DNA of 64,000 nucleotides, taken from NCBI GenBank assembly GCA_031551275.1, contig JAVBNX010000006.1, positions 186,001 through 250,000 on the forward strand, given 5' to 3'. Shown here piece by piece: positions 54,373-62,101 of the stretch. How positions within the stretch are numbered: position 1 is the stretch's first letter; every line of letters begins with the position of its first letter. The position numbers and the translations under genes are program-made. The DNA comes from JAVBMJ01 sp031551275 (GTDB lineage: Bacteria > Bacteroidota > Bacteroidia > Bacteroidales > Rikenellaceae). The notes beneath the pieces were generated by a model. That model was not told the origin of the DNA. It saw only the letters and a program-made list of their open reading frames with translations, and ran no database searches.

Positions 54373-55512
54373 TTAGACGCCCGGGGTTACGTTCTGGATC
54401 GTCCACTCGGTGACGACGATCTTCACGCCCAGGTCGTATTTCGACATTTCGGGCTTGGGAGTGATGTATTCGGCCTTGATCTCGATACCGTTCTCATCGA
54501 CGCCCATCTTGTAGATGTAGTTGGGCTGGAAGGCGGTAACGGCGCCGGCGTTGTACTTGTTGAAGGTCACGTAGCCCAGGAAATATTTCTTGCCGTCGGC
54601 GTAGTAGCCCGAGGCGTATTCGCCCTTCACCAGCAGGATCACGTGGGGTACGTTACCGGCGAACACCTGGTAGCTGTAAGCCATGGTGGAGGCGTCCAGT
54701 TTCACGTTGGTGTTGGCGGCGGCATTGTAGTAGTGAGCCAGGGTGTAGGCGGGAACGCTGACCGAGGCGAAATCCGCTGCGGTGGCCGAGGGGCTGGTCG
54801 AGGTCAGCGGGGTGGTGATCCACTTGGCGTCGTCGGCGGCGTGCAGCTTGGCCGAGGCGGTGGCGAAGGTGTAGTCGTAGGTGGGGAAGTAGTTGTTCAC
54901 CCAGATGCCGACCAGTTCGATGCTGGTGATCCCTTCGCCTGCCTTCACGGCGCCGATCTCCATGCGGGCGGTCAGCGCGTTGAGGGTTACCTCTGCCTCG
55001 CCGTAGGCGTGGCCGTCGGTAGCGGGATCGGCGGCACTCATGTTGACGTTGGCCTCACCCATCAACAGCTGGCCGTTCACGCCGGTCTTGGCCGCGAGGT
55101 TCTGGCTGGCCGAGGTGTAGGCGTACTGCTTGATGGCGGCCGCGTTGTTCAGGCCGGTGAGCGTGGCGTCGGTAGGCGTGTTGGCCAGCACGAGCACTTT
55201 GGTCACGGCCGACGATACCTGCTCGAAACGGGCGTACTTATCCGTGCGCTGCTGTGCGGTGAAGGTCTTGGTGTCCAGGATCAGGCCGCCGTTGTTGAGC
55301 AGGTAGACCGTCACGTCGTCCAGCACCGAGGTGATGTTGGCGCCCGTTACCGGGGTTTCCACGGCGCGGGTTACGATGTTGTCCGGCAGTTTGACCATCA
55401 GGACGTTGTTGCCGGTTGCGGCGGGGGTTTCGCCGTTGTCCTTGTTGCAGGCGGTGAAACCTACGAGTGCTGCGGCCGCCAGGGCCATGATTCCAAAAAG
55501 TTGCTTTTTCAT
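54373..55512 (-). CDS. major fimbrillin (FimA/Mfa1-like)
   Basis: The 379-residue preprotein has a lipobox (AALVGFTACNKD), the Arg-protease-type processing site NIVTRAVE, and two fimbrillin domains (VTVYLLNNGGLILDTKTF; ALTARMEIGAVKAGEGITSI). A C-terminal donor-strand-like segment VKIVVTEWTIQNVTPGV follows. After lipidation and removal of the N-terminal part, subunits would polymerise by strand exchange. It is preceded by a long A-rich leader, fitting a highly expressed structural gene. The 54206-54372 gap to the anchor gene has no gene. Confidence 0.82.
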   Translation of the reverse strand: MKKQLFGIMALAAAALVGFTACNKDNGETPAATGNNVLMVKLPDNIVTRAVETPVTGANITSVLDDVTVYLLNNGGLILDTKTFTAQQRTDKYARFEQVSSAVTKVLVLANTPTDATLTGLNNAAAIKQYAYTSASQNLAAKTGVNGQLLMGEANVNMSAADPATDGHAYGEAEVTLNALTARMEIGAVKAGEGITSIELVGIWVNNYFPTYDYTFATASAKLHAADDAKWITTPLTSTSPSATAADFASVSVPAYTLAHYYNAAANTNVKLDASTMAYSYQVFAGNVPHVILLVKGEYASGYYADGKKYFLGYVTFNKYNAGAVTAFQPNYIYKMGVDENGIEIKAEYITPKPEMSKYDLGVKIVVTEWTIQNVTPGV

Positions 55513-55772
55513 TTGTGAAATTTGTTAGTTAAAAAAGTTAATTGATTGATTTGGTTGTTGTTTGTTTTGTTTTTTGTTGTCGTTGTTTTCTCGATTCTGT
55601 TCTTTTTTCGTCGTTTTTTTTTCGGTTTATGCTTTTTGGTTTGCCTTTATATCGTTTCGTCGGGTTATCGCTGTTTGGACGAACCTTTCGCGGTTCATCC
55701 CGTCCTTGTCCTCGTTCCGTCCCGGTGGGGTCGGCGCTTGCGTGCGCCGTTGTCCCCCGGTTCCCGCAACCT
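55513..55772 (-). promoter_or_regulatory. long A-rich untranslated leader of the major fimbrillin gene
   Basis: On the minus strand about 260 bases run with few G residues in the half next to the gene and long A/CAA stretches (AACAACGACAACAAAAAACA), with no stable hairpin. Such unstructured leaders favour ribosome loading and mRNA stability. No -7 box with good spacing is visible, so transcription may enter from upstream. Confidence 0.5.
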
Positions 55773-55982
55773 CTATGATGTCGCCGCAAGCAGCTTGCGG
55801 AACTCCTGCGCCTCGCGTTGGGTGATCTTTTCGGCCTGCTCGTAGATCCGGTTCATTTCGCGCATCCGCTGCGCCCGGTCGGGGATATTGGCGAAGAGGG
55901 CCTTCATGCACTCCAAATACCCCTCGACGATCCAGGGCCGCGCGTCGAGCAGCATCATGTCGAAGCTCACATATTCTTTCAT
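55773..55982 (-). CDS. small hypothetical protein upstream of the major fimbrillin
   Basis: 69 residues (MKEYVSFDMMLLDARPWIVE ... FRKLLAATS), helical and soluble, without a signal peptide. Its start overlaps the stop of the DUF3868/OmpA-like gene by one base (TAATG), so it is co-translated with it. No family is recognised. Confidence 0.6.
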   Translation of the reverse strand: MKEYVSFDMMLLDARPWIVEGYLECMKALFANIPDRAQRMREMNRIYEQAEKITQREAQEFRKLLAATS

Positions 55983-57469
55983 TATTGCACCTCTTTGAGT
56001 TTATCCAGTTCGGCGAGGTTCTTCGAGGCCTCGGCGTTGCCGGCGGTCGCAGCGGCGGTGAAGTGCCCGGCGGCGGTCGCGTAGTCGTCCCGCATCGCGG
56101 CCAGAACGCCCATGTCGTTCAGCCAGGCGGCGTCGCGCTCGGTGACTTTGTCCAGATAGGCCCGTGCCACGTCCGTGTTGCCTGCGGCCAGCGCGTTGGC
56201 GGCGGCGTTCAGGTTGGCGATGTCGTTCTGCGGATAGACCTTCGCGGCTATGGCGAACACCTCGTTGTATTCGGGGCTCTCCTTCGGGTAGCTCTGGGCC
56301 ACGAGGAACATTTCGTTCAGGCTCATCAGCGACGGGGTGGTCTTGATCGTCACGCGGCCCTGCTCCACGGTAAAGGGGATCACCGTGTATTTGACCTCGT
56401 AGTCCGAGCGGCGCAGTTGCGGGAACATCTCGGCGAGCATCTCCTTGTAGGGTGCGCCGCCCTGCATGTCCATCAGTTTCTTTTCGCGCCCGTCGAAGAT
56501 GTCCGTACCCCGGATGATCGCCAGCGCGGCATCCTTATACGGTTTGTCGGAGTTCGCGACCAGTTCCTCCAGCCCCGTCCAGTCCTCGCCCCGGCCGTTC
56601 ACGCGGAAAAGGCTCTCTTTGAGTCCGTAGGTGCTGCGCACGTAATTTTTAAGGGCGATGGCGCGGTTGTTCGACAGGGTCATGTTGCTCGTGTAGCTCC
56701 CCTCGGGCGAGGCGTAGCCGTCGATGATGATCTGGGAAACGGTCGTGTAGGGGTCGTCGTTGATCAGCCGGACCAGGCTGCCTATCTTGGCCAGTTCGGC
56801 CCCGTTGTTCTTGAATTCGGGACGCAGCTCCGAGCGGCCCACGGCGAAGTCCAAAAACGCCTTGCCGCTTTCCGAGCGGTTTTTGACCGGCTCGGGGTTG
56901 GGTTCCTTGTAGCTCACCGCGTAGTGCAGCTCGATCACCTTCACGGGGTCGGGCGTGGGTGTGTTTCGGTTCTCCATGCCGCCCGCGATCAGTTCGAAAG
57001 CCATCGGCACGATGGGGCCGTTGCAGCGGCACTGGTCCTCGCGCAGCCGGAAATTGCCCTCCAGCATCCACGGCTCGTAAGGGGCCACGGCGGCGTAGCG
57101 GAATGAACGCCCCGGATTTTTGTGCGCGTCGATGGCCTGGGCCACGCCCACCGGTTCGCGGTGCAGGGCTACGAGCCTCTTGTATGCCTTATATCGGTTC
57201 TTGCCGTTGATCGTCACCGAAGGCAGGTCCATCGCCGCCTTCATCTCGGGGTTGCTGATCTCGGGAGTGAGCAGCACGAACGAGCGCTTGTCTATCTTCA
57301 CGTCGTTCAGGTGGATCGTCATGTCCACGTAGACCGAATCGCCCTGCACGTAGTAGTCGTTCTGCACCACGCTCACGCGTCCCTGGTACATGGGGTTGTA
57401 TGCCTGGCCCCATCCGGGGAGCGCGGTTATCGTAAGCAGGGCCAGCAGCAGGGTTATTTTATTCTTCAT
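55982..57469 (-). CDS. DUF3868 and OmpA-domain protein of the fimbrial locus
   Basis: The 495-residue secreted protein (signal MKNKITLLLALLTITALPGW) starts with a DUF3868-type domain (VQNDYYVQGDSVYVDMTIHL, SFVLLTPEIS). The middle has an OmpA-like peptidoglycan-binding region (FAVGRSELRPEFKNNGAELA, IIIDGYASPEGSYTSN, LSNNRAIALKNYV), and the end is TPR-like and Ala-rich. It would link the outer membrane or fimbrial base to peptidoglycan. It is found beside FimA-type genes in other Bacteroidales. Confidence 0.8.
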   Translation of the reverse strand: MKNKITLLLALLTITALPGWGQAYNPMYQGRVSVVQNDYYVQGDSVYVDMTIHLNDVKIDKRSFVLLTPEISNPEMKAAMDLPSVTINGKNRYKAYKRLVALHREPVGVAQAIDAHKNPGRSFRYAAVAPYEPWMLEGNFRLREDQCRCNGPIVPMAFELIAGGMENRNTPTPDPVKVIELHYAVSYKEPNPEPVKNRSESGKAFLDFAVGRSELRPEFKNNGAELAKIGSLVRLINDDPYTTVSQIIIDGYASPEGSYTSNMTLSNNRAIALKNYVRSTYGLKESLFRVNGRGEDWTGLEELVANSDKPYKDAALAIIRGTDIFDGREKKLMDMQGGAPYKEMLAEMFPQLRRSDYEVKYTVIPFTVEQGRVTIKTTPSLMSLNEMFLVAQSYPKESPEYNEVFAIAAKVYPQNDIANLNAAANALAAGNTDVARAYLDKVTERDAAWLNDMGVLAAMRDDYATAAGHFTAAATAGNAEASKNLAELDKLKEVQ

Positions 57470-57506
57470 CGTTTCTTGTGTGTGAAATTTTACTTTGCCG
57501 TCCGGC

Positions 57507-58562
57507 TTATTTGATCATGAACACCAGCGAGAGCGACGCTTTCGTCGGCCCGAAATAGTGCTTGGTTTCGGCGCCCACCTGCTTGCCGCAGTTGATGCAG
57601 TTATAGGTTTTGTAGTCCAGGTAGGCGTATCCCGCGCCCGCTTCGGCCTCCAGTCCCCAGCGCTTGCCGAGTATCCACTGGTAGCCGACGGAGGCCCCGC
57701 CGCCGATCAGCCACCCCTCGAAGCGGTGGGCGTTGGCGTAGGCCGAGAAGGGGGGATCGGGCACATGGCCCACGTTGTAGACGCCGCCGTGGGCGTGCAG
57801 CCCCCAGAAGAAGCCGTTGAACGCCTCGCACGACCAGAACCGCACGCCGGGCTGGAAGAGCGTGTGTTTCCATTTGGTGTTGTCTTTGAAGTCCCACCAG
57901 TTGAGCATCACGGGCAGGTCGAGCGTCGTCTTATGGCCCAGGCGCACCTCGGGGGCGAGCCACACGCTTGCCGTGGCATCCCACAGCAGGTTGGTCTTGA
58001 GAGCCCAATGGGGGGTTTCGGTCAGGCGGCGGGCCGTTTCGTAGCCGCCTTTGGGGGCGGGCACGGGCTGCGGCTCGGGGGCGAGCGTAAAGGTGCGCGT
58101 CTGCGCCGGGATCACGGCACCACGCACCGCCGCCGGTTTTTCGGGTTCCGGGGCCGGGGCGGGTTTTTCAACCACCTGGCGCGGCTGGGGTTTGGGCGTG
58201 ATGATGATGGCGCTGCCGTTGTACATCCACGTCAGCTCGGTCCCCTGGAGCAGGCGGCCGAGTACCTCTTTCGCGGTACCGGAGGGGTTGCCCACGGTCA
58301 CTGTGCGCCCCAGGTCGACCACCTTGTTCTTGTAGCCGATCAGCAGGCCGGTTTGCGCCTCGATCTGGCCGAAAGCCTGCTCCAGCGATATGGTGCGGCT
58401 GGTAAGGGTCACTTTCTGATCCTGGGCCGCCGCCGGGGCCGCCGCCAGCAGGGCCAGCAGCGCCACACCCGCCAAACGGGCCGCAAGGGTTTTCCAATTC
58501 ATGTTTCGGTTCTTCATTTTATCTTTTTCCATTCGGGTTTCGTTCTCGTTATGCCGCCGCAT
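57507..58562 (-). CDS. STN-domain protein fused to a DUF3575 outer-membrane barrel
   Basis: 351 residues. The signal peptide (WKTLAARLAGVALLALLAAA) is followed by an STN domain (VTLTSRTISLEQAFGQIEAQ, LLIGYKNKVVDLGRTVTV, VLGRLLQGTELTWMYNGSAI), a Pro-rich linker, and a DUF3575 barrel (LLWDATASVWLAPEVRLGHK ... YFGPTKASLSLVFMIK, in part). STN domains of TonB-dependent receptors contact FecR anti-sigma factors; FecR is encoded immediately upstream with a one-base overlap. A later start at 58520 would suit the signal peptide better. Confidence 0.8.
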   Translation of the reverse strand: MRRHNENETRMEKDKMKNRNMNWKTLAARLAGVALLALLAAAPAAAQDQKVTLTSRTISLEQAFGQIEAQTGLLIGYKNKVVDLGRTVTVGNPSGTAKEVLGRLLQGTELTWMYNGSAIIITPKPQPRQVVEKPAPAPEPEKPAAVRGAVIPAQTRTFTLAPEPQPVPAPKGGYETARRLTETPHWALKTNLLWDATASVWLAPEVRLGHKTTLDLPVMLNWWDFKDNTKWKHTLFQPGVRFWSCEAFNGFFWGLHAHGGVYNVGHVPDPPFSAYANAHRFEGWLIGGGASVGYQWILGKRWGLEAEAGAGYAYLDYKTYNCINCGKQVGAETKHYFGPTKASLSLVFMIK

Positions 58563-59737
58563 CAGGTCGTGGGTTTGATCTTCACCTTTTTACCGTCTAT
58601 GGCGTAGCTGAACTCGTTGCTCACGGAGTGCAGCATGAACATCGCCTGGTCGAGGTTTTCCGTACCCCGCAGGCGGAACGTCACCACGGTTTGCGGGTTA
58701 AGCTCCCCTTCGGTTTCCACCTTCACGCCGTAATACCACTCGATAGCGCGGATTACCTCGTCGTAACGGCTGTCCAGGAACGTCAGGCGTGCCGTTACCC
58801 AATCCGGTACCCGGGCCGTGACCTGCTCGATCACGTACTTGCCCGTGGCGTTGTCGTAGACCAGGCGTTGCCCGGGTGCGATGTCGACGACCGTTTGGCC
58901 CCCGGTGCCGGTGATGCCCGCCACCTCGACCTTGCCCTCGTAGAGCGTCACGAGCGTCTGCGCGTTGCCGGGCGAGGCCACCACGTTGAAGCGGGTGCCG
59001 AGCACGCTCACTTTCAACGCTCCGGTTTCCACCACGAACTGCCGCAGGCTGTCTTTTTCCACTTCCAGGTAGACCTCGCCGGAATCGAGCACCACGCGCC
59101 GTTTTTCGCCCGCCCCGAAATCCTCGGCATAGCTGATGGCGCTGCCCGGCCGGATGAAAATATCCGAGCCGTCCGGCAGTTCGATACGGCCTTGAGCGCC
59201 CAACGTGTCGGGAACGGCCATCGTCACCATAGCGATTTGCGGGGCCACGGGCTGCGGGCGCGAGAGGAACAGCCACGTACCGCCGCCCAGCACGGCGAAC
59301 AGCGCCACGGCGGCGGCCACGCGCATCAACGTGCGGCGGCCGGGCGCCAGGGACAGCGTTCCGCGCTTTGCCGCTCGTTGCGGCTCTGCGGCGCTAACCT
59401 CATCCGTATCGTAAGGCAATGTTTCCTCCCGCATCTGGAGCAGGGGAATGTCGTTGCGCATCTTTAAGAACTCTTCCTCGAAGGCCTTCGGGAAATTGAG
59501 CTTCCGGGCTACCTCTTCGAAAGACTTCATGGCATCGGGGTCGGCATTTTTGTCGAGCTTCGTGCCTTTCGTCCATAATTGGTACATCGCCTCTATTTTT
59601 TCTTCACTTTGGTACTTTCCTGCGATCCATGCACGGAAATCCCCAACCACATTCTCGGGGAGAACATCGTTGAAGTACGCGTCCAGGAACAGCATAGCCC
59701 GTTTGATAGCTTGTATGTCCATGACTTGTTTTTTCAA
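58562..59737 (-). CDS. FecR-family anti-sigma factor
   Basis: The 391-residue protein has a cytoplasmic N-terminal part, a single transmembrane helix (MRVAAAVALFAVLGGGTWLF, about 135-160) and the periplasmic FecR domain (LPDGSDIFIRPGSAISYAED, VSVLGTRFNVVASPGNAQTL, VTLYEGKVEV) followed by the C-terminal DUF4974-like region (PDWVTARLTFLDSRYDEVIR). It should hold the ECF sigma factor encoded 548 bases upstream and release it on a signal from the STN-barrel protein. Confidence 0.88.
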   Translation of the reverse strand: MKKQVMDIQAIKRAMLFLDAYFNDVLPENVVGDFRAWIAGKYQSEEKIEAMYQLWTKGTKLDKNADPDAMKSFEEVARKLNFPKAFEEEFLKMRNDIPLLQMREETLPYDTDEVSAAEPQRAAKRGTLSLAPGRRTLMRVAAAVALFAVLGGGTWLFLSRPQPVAPQIAMVTMAVPDTLGAQGRIELPDGSDIFIRPGSAISYAEDFGAGEKRRVVLDSGEVYLEVEKDSLRQFVVETGALKVSVLGTRFNVVASPGNAQTLVTLYEGKVEVAGITGTGGQTVVDIAPGQRLVYDNATGKYVIEQVTARVPDWVTARLTFLDSRYDEVIRAIEWYYGVKVETEGELNPQTVVTFRLRGTENLDQAMFMLHSVSNEFSYAIDGKKVKIKPTT

Positions 59738-59940
59738 TTTTCCGTTTCGTTAATTTTGTTCGTAAAAAGTGCCAGTGGAGAAAGGGCGGGAATGGAAGCC
59801 TCTCTAACAATATAAAACACTGACAGGCTTAAAATCAAAATAATAGTTGAAAATCGTTGTGGTACAGCAAGTTGCAAGGGTGGCGTTTTTGGCGCTTTTT
59901 GGCTCGTTCCGGCACGTTGCGTCCCTTCGGCGGCTTGACT

Positions 59941-60060
59941 GCGCCGGATGTTTCCCGGCTGTCGCACGGGGTGGTGTGGCTGCGTTGTCATGGCTTGTCG
60001 GCGGGGGATATTACCCGGCCGTCGCACGGGGTGGTGTAGCTGCGTTGTCATGGCTTGTCG
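59941..60060. repeat. two 60-bp tandem repeats between the FecR and sigma genes
   Basis: 59941-60000 and 60001-60060 match with about ten differences, concentrated in the first 20 bases; both contain GTCGCACGGGGTGGTGT and TGCGTTGTCATGGCTTGTCG. The surrounding gap (59738-60285) has no supported gene. A 105-codon minus-strand frame with repeated MTTQ.HHPVR units spans it but lacks other support. Confidence 0.7.
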
Positions 60061-60285
60061 TTCTCGTTATTATGTTTTTATTGCATCGTGGTTATGCCGT
60101 TATACGGCTATTTTTAAGGCGATTAACTATTCAGCCTGCGGTCTGGGCAAAGGCAAAGCGCGGCCATTGCAAACGCCGGGTAGCGGTTTACATCGGGTTG
60201 GGGTTTGGTGCGGGAACATGGCAGCGCTTCACGGGAAGGCCGCTTGTTGGGGAATCATAACCCGGAGGGAATGGGGGGCTTTCCC

Positions 60286-60939
60286 CTAATTGGAAAGGAA
60301 GAAGAGCAGCACGACGGAGAGTGTCTTGTGTACTTCCTGGAGTTCTTTACGGGCGTTGTAAAGGTGGCTTGCCACGGTATTGACACTTATTTTGAGCTTC
60401 TTGGCGATCTGTTCGTTGGTCAGCCTTTCTTTTTCGCTCATTTCGAAAACCTGCCTGCGCAGTTTAGGCATCCGGGCCACGATCAGGCGCAGGTGGCGGG
60501 CCTCCTCCTCGGCCATGAACTGTTGTTCCGAGGTGCTGTCGCCCTCGGAAACGCGGTTGGCGAGTTCGAAATACTTGTCGTTGATTTTCAGCTTTCGGAA
60601 ATAGTTGAACACCAGGTAGCGGGCCGCCGTGAACAGGTAGCGCCGCATGATGGTTCCCGGCGCGATCTCGGCCCGTTTCTCCCAGAGCTGGATCAAGGCG
60701 TTCTGGGTGATGTCCTCGGCCTCCACGTCCGACTTGGTCATGGCCTTCGAGTACGCGTAGATGTGTTTGTAATAGAGGTTGTAGATCGTTTGGAAAGCCT
60801 CATGGCTGCCATTGCGCAACTCTTCGAGGACTTCGTCTGAAATGTCCTCGAAAACTACCGTCGTTTCTTTTTCTTTTGTTGGATTATCCCTCTTTAATGT
60901 CTTGGTTTCATTGTCTGTACCGCCCATCTCTAATTTCAT
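60286..60939 (-). CDS. ECF-type sigma factor of the fimbrial locus
   Basis: 217 residues with sigma region 2 (FQTIYNLYYKHIYAYSKAMT, EDITQNALIQLWEKRAEI) and region 4 (MPKLRRQVFEMSEKERLTNE, IAKKLKISVNTVASHLYNAR), typical of the Bacteroidetes ECF group paired with FecR. It heads the long minus-strand locus and is predicted to transcribe the fimbrial genes when released by FecR. Its own promoter would lie in 60940-61020; no strong consensus box is visible there. Confidence 0.88.
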   Translation of the reverse strand: MKLEMGGTDNETKTLKRDNPTKEKETTVVFEDISDEVLEELRNGSHEAFQTIYNLYYKHIYAYSKAMTKSDVEAEDITQNALIQLWEKRAEIAPGTIMRRYLFTAARYLVFNYFRKLKINDKYFELANRVSEGDSTSEQQFMAEEEARHLRLIVARMPKLRRQVFEMSEKERLTNEQIAKKLKISVNTVASHLYNARKELQEVHKTLSVVLLFFLSN

Positions 60940-61218
60940 TTTCGGTGATAAAACGAATCGGGTTTTTATAAAATTGTGCTGGTACGGAAAACGATAGCTT
61001 TCCGCAAATGTCCGGCACAGGGGTTAGTAGCGCGTCCAGGACGGTGGTGTTAACCTTCGGTTATCCTTCTTCTTGCAGGGCATAACCAGCGCATGCCGCT
61101 TCTGCTCCTGCTTGGTGAGTCGGTTCGGGTACGGGTGACGGTTTATGCTTACGCCTATTTATGCGGTGCGGCTCACTCCCTGCAACCCCTCGTTTCAGCT
61201 CCGCGATACAAACCTATG
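60940..61218. other. gap upstream of the fimbrial sigma gene
   Basis: No gene is supported. A short inverted repeat GTTAACC..GGTTAT near 61045-61065 is visible. The stretch ends at the poly-A tract that closes structured RNA copy B. Confidence 0.4.
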
Positions 61219-61430
61219 AAAAAAGCGTGGCATTTCATCACCCCGACCTTCCTCCACTGGCTTGTAAGAGAGATGACAGGACAAATCATACCACGCTAAA
61301 CTTTTGTTTAGTGTGTAGAAATTGCCCGATTTCATCTCTCTATTAAACGCCAGTGGAATAAAGGTAATCGGTATATGTCTGCCGCAGTGGGCTGAAAAAC
61401 CCGCGTGGCGTTGCAAATATAGCTAAAAAA
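61219..61430 (-). ncRNA. structured RNA candidate, copy B
   Basis: On the minus strand a TATATTTG box (61414-61421) could start it. A 5' hairpin and a GACATAT..CCGAT block are followed by a long stem: CCACTGGC (61349-61356) with GCCAGTGG (61254-61261) and GAGAGATGA (61332-61340) with TCATCTCTC (61268-61276). The apical hairpin is CTAAAC/GTTTAG (61296-61311), followed by GCGTGG. The 3' end CCACGC plus six U (61219-61230) is complementary to that apical GCGTGG, which would form a pseudoknot or an alternative terminator. Copies A and C keep the same order with different stem bases. Confidence 0.6.
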
Positions 61431-61756
61431 TTATTTTCAGCTAATTTGCAGTTTGTAACTTATATCGTTGGGTAATCCGAATGTAGACCTTTCCTGCTGC
61501 GCGAATGTTTCGCTCCGGTTCCATCCCTGATGCGGGCTTGGTAGTAAACGTGGATGAGTGCCATGATAGTATCTGTTAGTCAGATTATTGGGTTTTCGTA
61601 TGCGGGTTCTTCCTGCCATTTCTGTTGAATGATCAATAAATAACACTATGTTTTGATAGCCTGTCGTTTGCGGCTGAACCTGGTCCCTCTCTGTCGGTCC
61701 GAATACTTTTCCGGCGTGTTGTTTTACTCGATACGCATCGCTTTTAATGGGTGGAT

Positions 61757-61990
61757 AAAAAAAGCGTGGTAATCTGCGCCCCACCTCTTAAACCGGCAAG
61801 TCCAGGGGGAAAGGGCAAGATATACCACGCCTGAAACTGTATGAACACTCGATAGATACAGTAGGCGTTAAATAGTATGCTTGCCCGATAATTCCCCCGC
61901 GTAAAAAATGACTTGCCGGAAATTTTCTGAAGGTGTATCGGCCAATATGTCGGAACCCCGCCAAGCGGCAGTTCGCTGCAAATGTAATGA
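61757..61990 (-). ncRNA. structured RNA candidate, copy C
   Basis: The minus-strand box TACATTTG (61979-61986) precedes a 5' hairpin GAAC..CCGC/GCGG..GTTC and a GACATAT..CCGAT block. The stem is CCGGCAAGTC (61910-61919) with GACTTGCCGG (61793-61802), GGGGGAA (61892-61898) with TTCCCCC (61805-61811), and GGGCAAG (61880-61886) with CTTGCCC (61813-61819). The apical hairpin is ACTGTAT/ATACAGT (61836-61862), then GGCGTGGTA. The 3' end TACCACGC plus seven U (61757-61771) is complementary to the apical motif. The 61431-61756 stretch between copies B and C has no supported gene. Confidence 0.6.
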
Positions 61991-62101
61991 TTATCCGTTC
62001 ATTGCCATGAAATTGTTAAAAAAATCACGAAATCTTCCCAAAACCGCTACCCGCCGCAATCCCGATCAGGGCGGATAGGGGAAAACTGTCGATCCTTGAG
62101 G

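Noticed and set aside
59734..60051. 105-codon minus-strand frame with two repeated units
   Set aside because: Its repeats come from the 60-bp tandem duplication and it overlaps the FecR start; no independent coding evidence.
61437..61784. 115-codon minus-strand frame between structured RNA copies
   Set aside because: It runs into copy C, has no signal, motif or start context, and fits chance.
61219..61990. Structured copies B and C as insertion-sequence ends or invertible promoter repeats
   Set aside because: The inverted arms differ between copies and no transposase, target duplication or matching repeat across the fimbrial promoter is seen; compensatory changes favour RNA.
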